Assembly (NCBI GenBank): GCA_946811185.2
Contig: OX328113.1
Span: forward strand, 4,030,001 to 4,094,000
Length of the DNA stretch: 64,000 nucleotides
DNA from: Hippopus hippopus
Taxonomy: Eukaryota; Mollusca; Bivalvia; Cardiida; Cardiidae
Reading direction: 5' to 3'
The number at the start of each line of letters is the position of its first letter. Position 1 is the stretch's first letter. The position numbers and the translations under genes were made by a program. The notes below the pieces were generated by a model that saw only the letters and a program-made list of their open reading frames with translations, had not been told where the DNA came from and searched no databases. Shown here piece after piece: positions 27,449 through 37,740 of this stretch.

Positions 27449-30335
27449 TTATTATTATTATTAATTAATATTTTAAGGCGCATCGACAGCTGTGGTGATT
27501 TAGCGCGCATGAAGGTAATATTTAGAAATGGAATAATAAAATGTTAATTTGATAGTTAAAATCTATATTAGAGTCTATATTTTGTTATAAAAATCTATCT
27601 CTTTTAGGTATTCTAAAATGTTATTCTGTTTTACGTCTAAAAATAACTTTTGTAAGTTGTCAACACTAAAATGTTTTGACCGTATACGGTCGAAATTTTT
27701 ACAGTTTAATAAAATATGTTTTATAGTTAAAGGTTCATTACAGTTTATACATTGTGGTGCTCTCTCATTATTTAAAAGATGCACATGTGAAAACCTTGAG
27801 TGTCCCACACGACATCTTGTTAAAATTACTTGACTTTTTCGGTTACAATAAAATTCATATTTATCATTAAAATTTGGTTTGATCGCTAAAAGTTTGTTGC
27901 CATTTAATTTGACATTCAGACTTGATAAATTCATTTATTTGTTGTTTTTTGTCAGTATAAGCAATTTTTATGTTGGCTATGTCCATATTTACGGCATCCT
28001 TTGCTTCTTGATCAGCTATTTCATTACCTTTTATATTAATGTGGCTGGGTATCCAGCAGAATATTATTGTCTTTGATCTACATAAACAAATATATTTTCT
28101 GAAAAATTGTTGAATCAATGGATTTGGGTTATCAGGATGTTTTAAAGATTGTAAAACTGACATTGAGTCAGAAAAAACTATGAATTTCTTGTTATTATTG
28201 TTTTGTATTGAACAGAGAGCAATGTTTAAAGCTACAGCTTTTGCTGAAAAAATAGAGCTATGATCTGGTAGTCTTATTTTGGCAGTTTCTTGTTTGTGTA
28301 CTGAAGCGCAACCAACTTTATTATCTTGTTTCGAACCATCAGTATAAATTGAAATGTAATCTTTATACTGTGATTTGATTTCTAAAAAATTATTGTGATG
28401 AAATAATGGATTTGTAACTGATTTCTTATTTACGTTGAGATCAAAAATAATATTTGGTGGATCTATGGTCCACGGCTCTTTTACAGGAAGTTTAAAGGGC
28501 TTAATATTCTTTACATTTATGTTTGATTCATTAAGAAGTTCAACTCGTAGACCAAGTGGTTTGATAAAATTAGGTTTATTTTGAAAGAGTATTTTGTTTG
28601 GTGGATTAAAAATGTCATTGTAAACCAGTTTTTTTGTATTTGAAGCCAGTTTGGTTACGTACTGTAAGGATAGTTTTTTCTTTCTATCATATAAGGATGG
28701 CTCCTGGGCCTCTGAATACAAACTTTGAACAGGTGACGTACGGAAAGCTCCCAAAGCTAACCGAAGACCCTAATGATGAATAGTGTCCAACTTTTTTAGG
28801 TACCTATTTCGTGCAGAGCCATATATAATACATCCATAATCCAGTTTTGAGCTTATTAAAGATCTGTATAGATTTAAAAGAGTTTTCTTATCTCCTCCCC
28901 AGTCAGAGTGGGAAAGTACTTTTAAAACATTCAAAGCTTTTTGACATTTCAGTTTCAAAGCATTAATATGTGGTATGAAAGAAAGTTTTTTGTCAAAGAT
29001 AACTCCTAAAAATTTTGCTTGATCTATTATTGGAATTGAACTATTATATATTTTCAATGATGGATCCAAGTGCAACCTGTGCTCTTGGCAAAAGTGTACA
29101 CAGTTTGTCTTTGTCTTGGAAAATTTAAAACCATTTTCTATAGTCCATTACTCAATTTTGTCTAAATTATTTTGAAGCTTAGTTTCAATTGTTTTCATAT
29201 CTTTGGACCTGTAACATATTAAAAAATCATCCACATATAAGGAACAGTTCACATCGTCATCTAAACATTTTACAATATTGTTAATCTTGATATTGAACAG
29301 AGTAGGTGAGAGGATACTTCCTTGAGGAACTCCCTGTTCTTGTTCATAGTCATCAGAAAAAGATGTGCCTACCTTAACTTTGAAACATCTATTTAATTAA
29401 AAGTTTGAAATAAACTTGGGTAGATTTCCCCTTAATCCAATTTTATGAAAGTCTTTTGAAATGCCATGTTTCCATGTGGTGTCATAAGCTTTTTCTAGAT
29501 CAAAAAATATGGCAACTACATGTTGTTTCTGTACAAAAGCATTTCTGATAAAAGATTCTAATCGTACTAACTGATCTGTCGTGCTTCTGTTTTTTCGGAA
29601 CCCCGATTGATGTTCCGATATAATATTATTGGATTCGAGGTAAAAATTAATTCTATTGTTTATCATTCTCTCCATGGTCTTACATATACAACTAGTTAAA
29701 GCTATGGGTCTATAATTTGTTGGATTTGTATGATCTTTATTTGGCTTAGGAATTGGAATGATTGTAGCTTTGGACCAACTTTTCGGGAAGGTGCCTTGTT
29801 CCCATATAATGTTAAAAATGTTTAACAGAGTTTGTAATGAAATAAGAGGTAAATGTTTTAAAAGTTGATAGTGTATTTCATCTGCACCTGCAGCAGAATC
29901 ATGAGCATTTTTTAGAGAATTTTCAAGTTCCGATAGTGTGAAAGGTAAGTTGTAGTTTTCATTTGTATCCGTTTCAAAATTAAGTTCTTCCATTTCTGCT
30001 TCTTGCTTATGTTTTTTAGATTGTGGTTTATACTTAGCAGACGAGGAGTTTGTTTTGAAAGTTTTACCCAGGATATTAGCGATTTCTTCTTTACTTTCAT
30101 AGTTTTTGTCATCTACCTTGATATTCAAGTGTTTCATGGTTTGATTCTTTCCATTTATTTTCCTTAACATATTCCAAATGGTTGTCATGGGAGTTCTAGC
30201 ATTAAGTTTAGAAATAAAATCTTTCCAAGATGATCGTTTTGCTTGTTTAATAGTGTGTCGAGCCTTAGCTCTCATAATTTTGCAAACATTTAAGTTTGAT
30301 TTTGTTGGATATTGCTTGAAACGTTTTAAACTGTC
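27449..30335 (-). mobile_element. 5'-truncated I-group LINE, copy 1, decayed
   Basis: Same family as 51122-57312. The 3' tail of TAA units is at 27449-27470 (+ strand view TTATTATTATTATTAA). Homology stops at about 30335, inside the region between endonuclease and reverse transcriptase, where satellite sequence begins. The 5' truncation is typical of target-primed reverse transcription. A 5-bp TCCTT at each end could be a short target duplication, but this is weak. Confidence 0.9.
27575..30275 (-). pseudogene. LINE ORF2 pseudogene (reverse transcriptase to C-terminus), copy 1
   Basis: Reads on the - strand from the linker through reverse transcriptase (F-F-D-L-E-K-A-Y-D) and RNase H (Y-T-D-G-S-K-Q-D) to the C-terminal C-x2-C-x7-H-x4-C zinc finger. 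Compared with the longer copy it has nonsense codons at 29397, near 29150 and near 28770, and a small deletion near 27900 that shifts frame. The codon at which copy 2 has its stop is a tyrosine here. It cannot encode an active enzyme. Confidence 0.9.
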
Positions 30336-31911
30336 CTTGAAAGTGTCTAAAATTATTTTACGATTTTATGCGCATCACGTAACAGTCACATATGGGAGGG
30401 ATAGTCATTGTAAACAACTGAATGGCCCTAGTAAGAGAAAAAGAAAAAAACTTGTTCCCTATATTTGACTTAAGCAACAGATGTCGTCTGCTATGGAATG
30501 AGCCGTAACTCGATTTTTCATGTTTTCGTGGGCGCATAACTGGCACCTATGAGACAGTAGTAAACGTAACTGGGTTTCTTGTCACGGTATAAAGAGATCG
30601 AAAAAAAAATTAGTTCCCTTTGTTTGATTTATGCAATGGGATGCATTTGCTGTTGAGAGTTTTCAGTCTTTTTTAGCCACTTGTGACATTTTTTTCTGGA
30701 CTCAAAATCCACTTTTTTGCAGATTTTTGTTTTTTGTTCACTATTTTTATCGATATTTTCGGGCGCCATTTTAAATGGCTCAAAGCTTTGTGATACGATA
30801 ATTGTGGGGTTGTGTCTGCGATTTGATTGGCTGATTGGGCGCAATTCTGAATTTCTCATAGCTTTTCTGATTGGATCATTTGAAGACAGGGATGAGATTT
30901 GATTGGCTGATTGGACGCCATTTTGATTTTCTAAAAGCTCTCGTGATTGGATAATTCAAGAGAGGGTTGAGATTTGATTGGATGATCGGAAGGGGAGAGG
31001 TGTCTGTATATCCATGTTAATTTTTCGGGTCATTTCAGCCTATTCTATGGCAAAGAGGGATCAGACCCCTACACCAAGACCCCTTTTTTCAGAGTTTGAA
31101 TCCTCAACTTTGCCATTTTATCTATTTTATCTATTTTTATTATTAGTTATTCTTACATCTTACTGTATTTTATTGGCCTATTTCTAAATTCTTCAAACAA
31201 GAAAAAGTTTATTTGAAAAAGTTTATGCAACAGCAACTGGTTGCTTCTGAATTTTATATTTTTGCGCAGTGGTTAAACATAAAATCGACTCATGACTCAT
31301 GCGGTCACTAAAATTGGTTCAATGTTTTCGTGACCAAGGTAAAAAAACAGGGAAAAATTTGGTTTACCTTTCTTTGATTTGTGCATCAGGTATGAGTTGC
31401 CTCCGAAAGTGTCTAAGTTGATTTTACGATTTTATGCGTAGCATGTAACAGTCACGTATGGGTGGGATAGTTATCGTAACCAATTCAATGGCCCTAGTAA
31501 GAGAAAAAGAAAAACAAAATTCCCTATATTTGACTTAAGCAACAGGTGTCGTCTGCTATGGAATGTGCCCTAAGTCGAATTTTCATGTTTTTTTCGTGGG
31601 CGCGTAACTGGCACATGAGTCGGTAGTCAACGTAACTGGGTTTATCGTCACCGTATGAAGAGATAAAAAAGAATAGAAATTTACTTCCTTTTGTTTGATT
31701 TATGCAATAGGAAGCAGTTGTTACTGAAAGAGTTTTCAGTCCTTTTTAGCCACTTGTGACACTATTTTCTGGGATTTCTACACTGTACATTGATCATCTT
31801 AGCATATTCAAAGTATCAATGTGCAGCATAGCAGAATGCCTGAGTTAGTAACCAATTCAATGGCCCTAGTAAGAGAAAAAGAAAAAAACTTGTTCCCTAT
31901 ATTTGACTTAA
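30336..31911 (+). repeat. Satellite array, left edge, diverged monomer
   Basis: Begins at the LINE junction and carries the monomer marks in order: TAACAGTCACATATGGG, the TCGTCTGCTATGGAATG block, CGGGCGCCATTTTAAATGG, CCAAT-box subrepeats and the anchor TTGGATGATCGGAAGGGG at 30978. Internal segments are deleted and substitutions are many compared with central monomers, as expected at an array edge. It keeps the 9-bp TTTATCTAT duplication. Ends in the TTAA (31908-31911) next to the DNA transposon. Confidence 0.85.
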
Positions 31912-32124
31912 AGGGCCAATCAACAAGTTTCAGATATGGGTAATTTTCAAATCTATATTTATCAAATGGTCACCTGGTAATGTTGTAATTAAAAAAAAAA
32001 AAATTAGTAAAAGTACTTTTTTTCAATTTATATTTCTGCTTATTAATTTTTATTGCATCGCTTATCTCCCTAACTTATTGTTGCGTCCCTTGATTTGTGA
32101 CGTCATAGGAGAGCTTGTTTCAAT

Positions 32125-32319
32125 ATGGACGTTGTTTACGATAGTAAACTGAGCGATATTCAAGACGAAAAAATAGACGAATCTGGGCCGGTAAGGCCGT
32201 ACATGTACGAGCCAATTTTTAAAGAAACTTATTAAGTTTCTGAGGATGAGGATGAAAGTAACTGTCCGCCCACTGATGACGAAAATGACGATGTTCTGCC
32301 GGACGTTTCAACGAGTTGA
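32125..32319 (+). pseudogene. Fragment resembling the N-terminus of P2X7-like transposon-associated proteins
   Basis: From ATG 32125 the frame reads M-D-V-V-Y-D-S-K through R-P-Y-M-Y-E-P, stops at TAA 32233, then continues in the same frame with an acidic stretch (S-E-D-E-D-E-S...D-D-E-N-D-D) to TGA 32317. The R-P-Y-x-[FY]-E-P motif followed by acidic residues recalls the start of proteins annotated as P2X purinoceptor 7-like in invertebrates. This is a family impression only; the zinc-binding domain is not seen. Confidence 0.3.
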
Positions 32320-33360
32320 GTATCGCGCACTTTTGAAATACATGTACGTCCATTACGGGGCGAACATCGCTGACACAAATATTATTCTATACATGATAGA
32401 ATTAAGTGTATGGCATAAACTTTGTTTCACGTGAAGCATTTTCAGTAGATTAACGGGCGGAATTGAACAAAAAAAAAAAAAAAAAAAGACGGTTTCAAGA
32501 CAGTTCCACAAGACAGTTCCCCCGACACTTTTGAAGACATTTCCACGACACTTTAGTTTCAAGTCAAATAACCTTTTTCATGACTTTTTTGATTGATAAT
32601 CGTGAGATGTTAGTTATAACTACTTGTTGATAGGTCCTTGTTGATATTTGTACCTTGTAAAGAATTCTGTAAACATTGACGGGTACAAGTTTATTCTCTT
32701 ATGGGTGAAGGGTTACACAATAAATCACGATTTTCATAAGAATAATATTTTGAAATACTGTTAACCAGCATGAAATTTGATAAAAGAATATATTTCGAGA
32801 TTATTTAGAGTTAATTCTCACAATTATTTTGAAAATTATTTTAGTTGTGTTTCTTACCATACAGAAATACATGTACATCAGAGAGAAGGAGAGGGGATTT
32901 ACCTGTGTGAAATACTTTTTTGCTGTTTACCTTGTACACATGATCAATTTAATGCAAAAATTTATCATACATGTATAGCTATTGTATGTTCCATATAGAC
33001 CTTCTCTGTGAAAGTCTTAAACTCTGACTTGTGTGCCGTGGGAAAGGATAGTGTAAATTTGTTCAGTTCTTGTTTGTCTTCTGCAAATTGTTTCAATTTG
33101 GGTAAGTCTCAAATTGGTCTACTAGGGAATGAGCGGTTAATACTGACATTCCGGTCAAATTGCAGTATAGACGACTTCAGATTCATTGTAAAAACATAGA
33201 AAGAGCTGGTAACTATCAGTTGGTCCTTTATCCACAATATTTTCTATTTTTAACTCTTTACCAAAGAACAAAATTTTAGACAGTTCCAAATTGAAATCAC
33301 TTGTAGACGACAAAATAAAGTTACATATTTCAAAAATTGAAATTTGTTTCCAGCAGAGTA

Positions 33361-33424
33361 GAAAACATTGTGGTAAAAGGAGAAAATGCTGGTTACTAGC
33401 ATTTTCTCCTTTTCCTACAATGTC
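33361..33424. repeat. Family B hairpin inside the TTAA transposon
   Basis: GAAAACATTGTGGTAAAAGG and the inverse around ATGCTGGTTACTAGCAT. Confidence 0.7.
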
Positions 33425-33701
33425 TTAAAAGGCTTCTATCTCAGGGTCATAAAAACCAGGGATTGGTTGGTAAAGGGTAAGATACAAATCCCACACATTG
33501 GGCACGAGTTCTGGTTTAGTTCCAAGGAAGCAGTATCCAAAGAGATTAGTGCGAGTTGTATGAACCTGTTTCTCAATTGATGTAAAATACATGTTTAAAT
33601 TGTTACCAAACGTCAAATTTATTGACTCAACCGAATTGAAAGCATTTGGAGTCAGCAAATTAAATTTTACTCACATGTTTCGACTTGTCTTTGATGGGGT
33701 A

Positions 33702-33769
33702 GAAAACATTGTAGAAAAAGGAGAAGATACTGGTTACCAGCATTTTCTCCTTTTCCTACAGTGTTTTCA
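33702..33769. repeat. Family B hairpin inside the TTAA transposon
   Basis: GAAAACATTGTAGAAAAAGG with CTTTTCCTACAGTGTTTTC, followed at 33815 by TGGTAAAGGGTTAA, the outer end motif of family B. Confidence 0.7.
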
Positions 33770-34967
33770 AAAGGTTTTTCTTTCTTCATCAGGGTCGTTA
33801 AAACAAAGGATTGTTTGGTAAAGGGTTAAACTAAGTTAAACTAAATTCCAATAAAAAAATCACATTTTATCGGTCATATTTAAATGCTGTGGATTTGAAA
33901 TATTCTAATATTTTTATCATTTGGGTAAGGGTTGGGCTAAACCCTTATACAGATGGCAAAACTTTAGACTTGTCCACTCCACACAAAGAGTATTTGCAGA
34001 CCACAGATCAAATGTGGCCTTGACAATAGGTTTGAGGGAAAAAATATTGTAGGAAAAAAAGATAATTCTGGGTATCAGGACTTATTCCTTTTTTCACCCT
34101 GTCCTCAAAAGCCTTCTCCATTAGGGTGGTTGAAGGTCAGAATTTTAAGGTAAGAGAATTAGTGTTTGAGCCTGGTCAGCAACATTCTGTTTCCTAATTC
34201 AAAAAGTATGTATTATTTTTAATTTCCTCACTTTTGTCTGATTATCAGAGAAAATGACTTGTGTCAAATGTGTTATTTCAAAATTTTCATACTGACATGT
34301 TCAAAAGATTTTTCTCAGTAGCCTGTCTAGAAGACATAATATGGATAGGAACAAGGAAATATCCACAAATCAAAATTGTATAGATATAGATCTAATTCAA
34401 AATTTGTTCAAAATGCATTTAAGTTGTCAAATTATTTTTAAGAGTGAAATGTCAAAGAGAAGTAGTGTATGGGATAAAAAGTTTTAACATGGGTTTACTG
34501 TCACAAACAAACATTCCAGTGTAAAGGGGTGAGATAAGCAAATGTTATGTAACCATTTCCTGTATTGTTTCAACTGGTCGGTGATGGATTAACATTTATG
34601 ACCATAACTAGGGGTAGCCAGATACTGACTTCACCCTTTACCGTACAAACCCTAGATCTAGTTTCCAATACCCAAAGAAAGAGCGTTTGAAAAACAGTGT
34701 GGGAAGAAAATGATGTTTGCTGTTCAAAGAATGATTATTATCCCTTGAAAGTTAACATCATTTGAACAATGTTGACTTTGTTATTTGCAAAATTTATGTT
34801 ATGAATTTGGACGAATCTATAATTTTGTTAAATGTTGAAAACATTTGTAAAATGGGAGAAAACGGCAGCAATTTCTCCTTTGTCCAGAATGAAGCGATAA
34901 TGTAGAAAAGGGTAAAATAGTACGAATAACAATTCATGTATTCTTATTTCAAGAAAAAAGAAGTTAC

Positions 34968-35347
34968 CTACTTCACGTTGGATTTTCTTTTTGGAAATTG
35001 CCGTTGCAGAATGTCTGTCTTTCGGAGTTTCGGTTTAAAGCCTATCTCCTTTCGACTCGGAGTTTCAAATAATGTCGGCTCAGCGTGAGGTTTTAACCGC
35101 AGCCTAAAATTCCTATAACCAACTTCTTTTGCAGGGGTTTTGGACTTACTACGAACTGACTGTCCTCGAAGTATTTCAGACACAATTTCGAATGAACCGA
35201 TGGCACAAAATCCGTCGTTAGTGTCCGGCCTCGGTTTAAACGTTGAATCCATAGTTTCCTCCTTTTTAATTCCTTCGGAAATTTGAACATACTAAATCTA
35301 TGAGTTCCCGAATCGACGTTGCAGCCATAGGCCGCACAATTTACCAT
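34968..35347 (-). pseudogene. THAP-domain protein fragment, frameshifted
   Basis: ATG at 35347. The THAP zinc finger (C-x4-C ... C-x2-H, with a conserved A-V-P-T-I-F-like tail) binds DNA and occurs in several transposase families. Here C4 and C9 (C-A-A-Y-G-C), H-R-F-S-M-F-K-F-P-K-E, W33 and C56 are in place, but the final ligand is Tyr59 instead of His (C-L-K-Y-F-E). The continuation G-Y-R-N-F-R-L-R-L-K-P-H-A-E-P-T-L-F lies in another frame, so a frameshift separates the halves. It ends at 34968 without a transposase core. Confidence 0.75.
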
Positions 35348-36282
35348 TTTTTCGGCTATATTCTCAGTTAATACTCAGACATCTGCGTACAATCATCCGC
35401 ATTCCTACTTTATGTCTACTAACGGTATACACAGAATGCATCGACAATGACGTCACACAAGCACGGGAGATAAGCGAATCAGGGGAAGTAAGCCATGTAC
35501 CATTTTTAGGGCCGTATATCAGCGTGACAATTCGGCCGTGGTTTATGGCATGTTACAGGGTGGTATTTATGGAAAATGACGGACACATGTTTTACTGACA
35601 TCATTTGCAGCTGATTAAAGGAAAAAAACAGTCTGGTCAAAATATTTTAGGATTTGCCCTTTAAGCAACAGGTGTCGTCTGCTATGGAATGTGCCGTAAG
35701 TCGATTTTTCATGTTTTAGCGGGCGCGTAACTGGCACCTATGAGACGGTAGTAAACGTAACTGGGTTTCTTGTCACGGTATAAAGAGATTGAAAAAAAAA
35801 AAAACATTTAGTTCCCTTTGTTTGATTTATGCAATAGGAAGCAGTTGCTATTGAGAGTCTTCAGTCTTTTTTAGCCACTTGTGACATTATTTTCTGGGGT
35901 TTCTACACTGTACATTGATAATCTTAGCATATACAAAGTATCAATGTGCAGTATGGGAGTTGGCCTGAATTAGAAAAGCAAATCGAATCAAAGGATCGAG
36001 GGATCAAGGGAAGCCACTCTTGCAAGGTGTTTGAAAACACCAAAACAAGGTCTTGTGCCACCCTGTTTTCTTAAATATTCGCCCATTGTCAGTGAAATCT
36101 GGCATGTGTGGATTGTGCAGGCATGGCAGTTTGCCAAGGACTGCATAACAGCCTTAAAAGAAGACTTAAAATCCACTTTTATGCCGATTTTTGTTCAATG
36201 TTTTCTATCGATATTTTCGGGCGCCATTTCAAATGGCTCAAAGCTTTGTGATTGGATGATTGTGGGGGTGTGTCTGCGATTT

Positions 36283-36451
36283 GATTGGCTGATTGGGCGC
36301 AATTCTGAATTTCTCAGAGCTTTTCTGATTGGATAATTTGTAGACAAAGCTGAGATTTGATTGGCTGATTGGACGCCATTTTGATTTTCTAAAAGCTCTC
36401 GTGATTGGATAATTTAAGAGAGGCCTGAGATTTGATTGGCTGATCGGAAGG
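36283..36451 (+). repeat. Example of the ~75-bp CCAAT-rich subrepeats in each monomer
   Basis: GATTGGCTGATTGGGCGC (36283), GATTGGCTGATTGGACGCC (36359) and GATTGGCTGATCGG (36434) start three subrepeats 76 and 75 bp apart; GATTGGATGATTGTG at 36250 precedes them. In all, eight ATTGG (inverted CCAAT) pentamers lie on one strand in about 200 bp. The block recurs in every monomer. Confidence 0.8.
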
Positions 36452-36993
36452 GGGATGTTTGTATATTCATGTTAATTTTTCGGGTCATTTCAGCCTATTC
36501 TATGGCAAAGAGGGATCAGACCCCTGCACCAAGACCCCTTTTTTCAGAGTTTGAATCCTCAACTTTGTCATTTTATCTATATTATCTATTTTTATTATTA
36601 GTTATTCTTACATCTTATTGTATTTTATTGGCCTATTTCTAAATTCTTCAAAGAAGAAAATGTTTTTTGGAAAAAGTTTATGCAACAGCAACCGGTTGCT
36701 TCTGAATTTTATATTTTTGCGCAGCGGTTAAACATAAAATCGACTCATGACTCACGCAGTCACCAAGATTGGTTCAATGTTTTCACGACCCTGGTAAGAA
36801 AACAGGGAAAAGTTTGGTTTACCTTTCTTTGATTTGTGCAAAAGGTGTCAGTTGCCTCCGAAAGTGTCTAAGTTGATTTTACGATTTTATGCACAGCACG
36901 TAACAGTCACGTATGGGTGGGATAGTCATCGTAACCAATTCAATGGCCCTAGTAAGAGAAAAAGAAAAACAAAATTCCCTATATTTGACTTAA

Positions 36994-37740
36994 GCAACAG
37001 GTGTCGTCTGCTATGGAATGTGCCCTAAGTCGAATTTTCATGTTTTTTTCGTGGGCGCGTAACTGGCACATGAGTCGGTAGTCAATGTAACTGGGTTTAT
37101 CGTCACCGTATGAAGAGATAAAAAAGAATAGAAATTTACTTCCTTTTGTTTGATTTATGCAATAGGAAGCAGTTGTTACTGAAAGAGTTTTCAGTCTTTT
37201 TTAGCCACTTGTGACACTATTTTCTGGGATTTCTACACTGTACATTGATCATCTTAGCATATTCAAAGTATCAATGTGCAGCATAGCAGAATGCCTGAGT
37301 TAGTAACCAATTCAATGGCCCTAGTAAGAGAAAAAGAAAAAAACTTGTTCCCTATATTTGACTTAAGCAACAGGTGTTGTCTGCTATGGAATGTGCCGTA
37401 AGTCGATTTTTCATGTTTTCGCGGGCGCATAACTGGCACCTATGAGACGGTAGTAAACGTAACTGGGTTTCTTGTCACGGTATAAAGAGATTGAAAAAAA
37501 GAAACATTTAGTTCCCTTTGTTTGATTTATGCAATAGGAAGCAGTTGCTATTGAGAGTCTTCAGTCTTTTTTAGCCACTTGTGACATTATTTTCTGGGGT
37601 TTCTACACTGTACATTGATCATCTTAGCATATACAAAGTATCAATGTGCAATATGGGAGTTGGCCTGAATTAGAAAAGCAAATCGAATCAAAGGATCGAT
37701 TGATCAAGGGAAGCCACTCTTGCAAGGTGTTTGAAAACAC
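36994..37740 (+). repeat. Example of the ~373-bp internal duplication in each monomer
   Basis: The block starting GCAACAGGTGTCGTCTGC at 36994 recurs at 37367. Both halves contain TATGCAATAGGAAGCAGTTG, TTTTTAGCCACTTGTGACA and TCTACACTGTACATTGATC. The halves differ at fixed positions (for example ATTCAAAG versus ATACAAAG), so they are old paralogous halves shared by all monomers. Confidence 0.85.

Larger units (their letters stand above)
31912..35660. mobile_element. 3.75-kb DNA transposon flanked by TTAA, carrying a THAP fragment
   Basis: The satellite reads GACTTAA, then the element from AGGGCCAATC to GATTTGCCCT, then TTAAGCAACAGG, exactly as the uninterrupted monomer GACTTAAGCAACAGG would if TTAA had been duplicated. 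Terminal repeats are short (AGGGC[C/A]AATC). TTAA targets are known for piggyBac and Kolobok elements; a THAP-type DNA-binding domain near one end favours Kolobok, but no catalytic domain is readable. Two family B hairpins (33361, 33702) lie inside it. Probably defective. Confidence 0.8.

Noticed and set aside
36031..36336. 101-codon open frame repeated in most satellite monomers (also 62-, 64- and 65-codon frames)
   Set aside because: It stays open because monomers are nearly identical. Differences between copies are mostly amino-acid changing (L/R, L/P, F/I, G/K), two copies are shortened, and it starts without a normal ATG context. No family resemblance.
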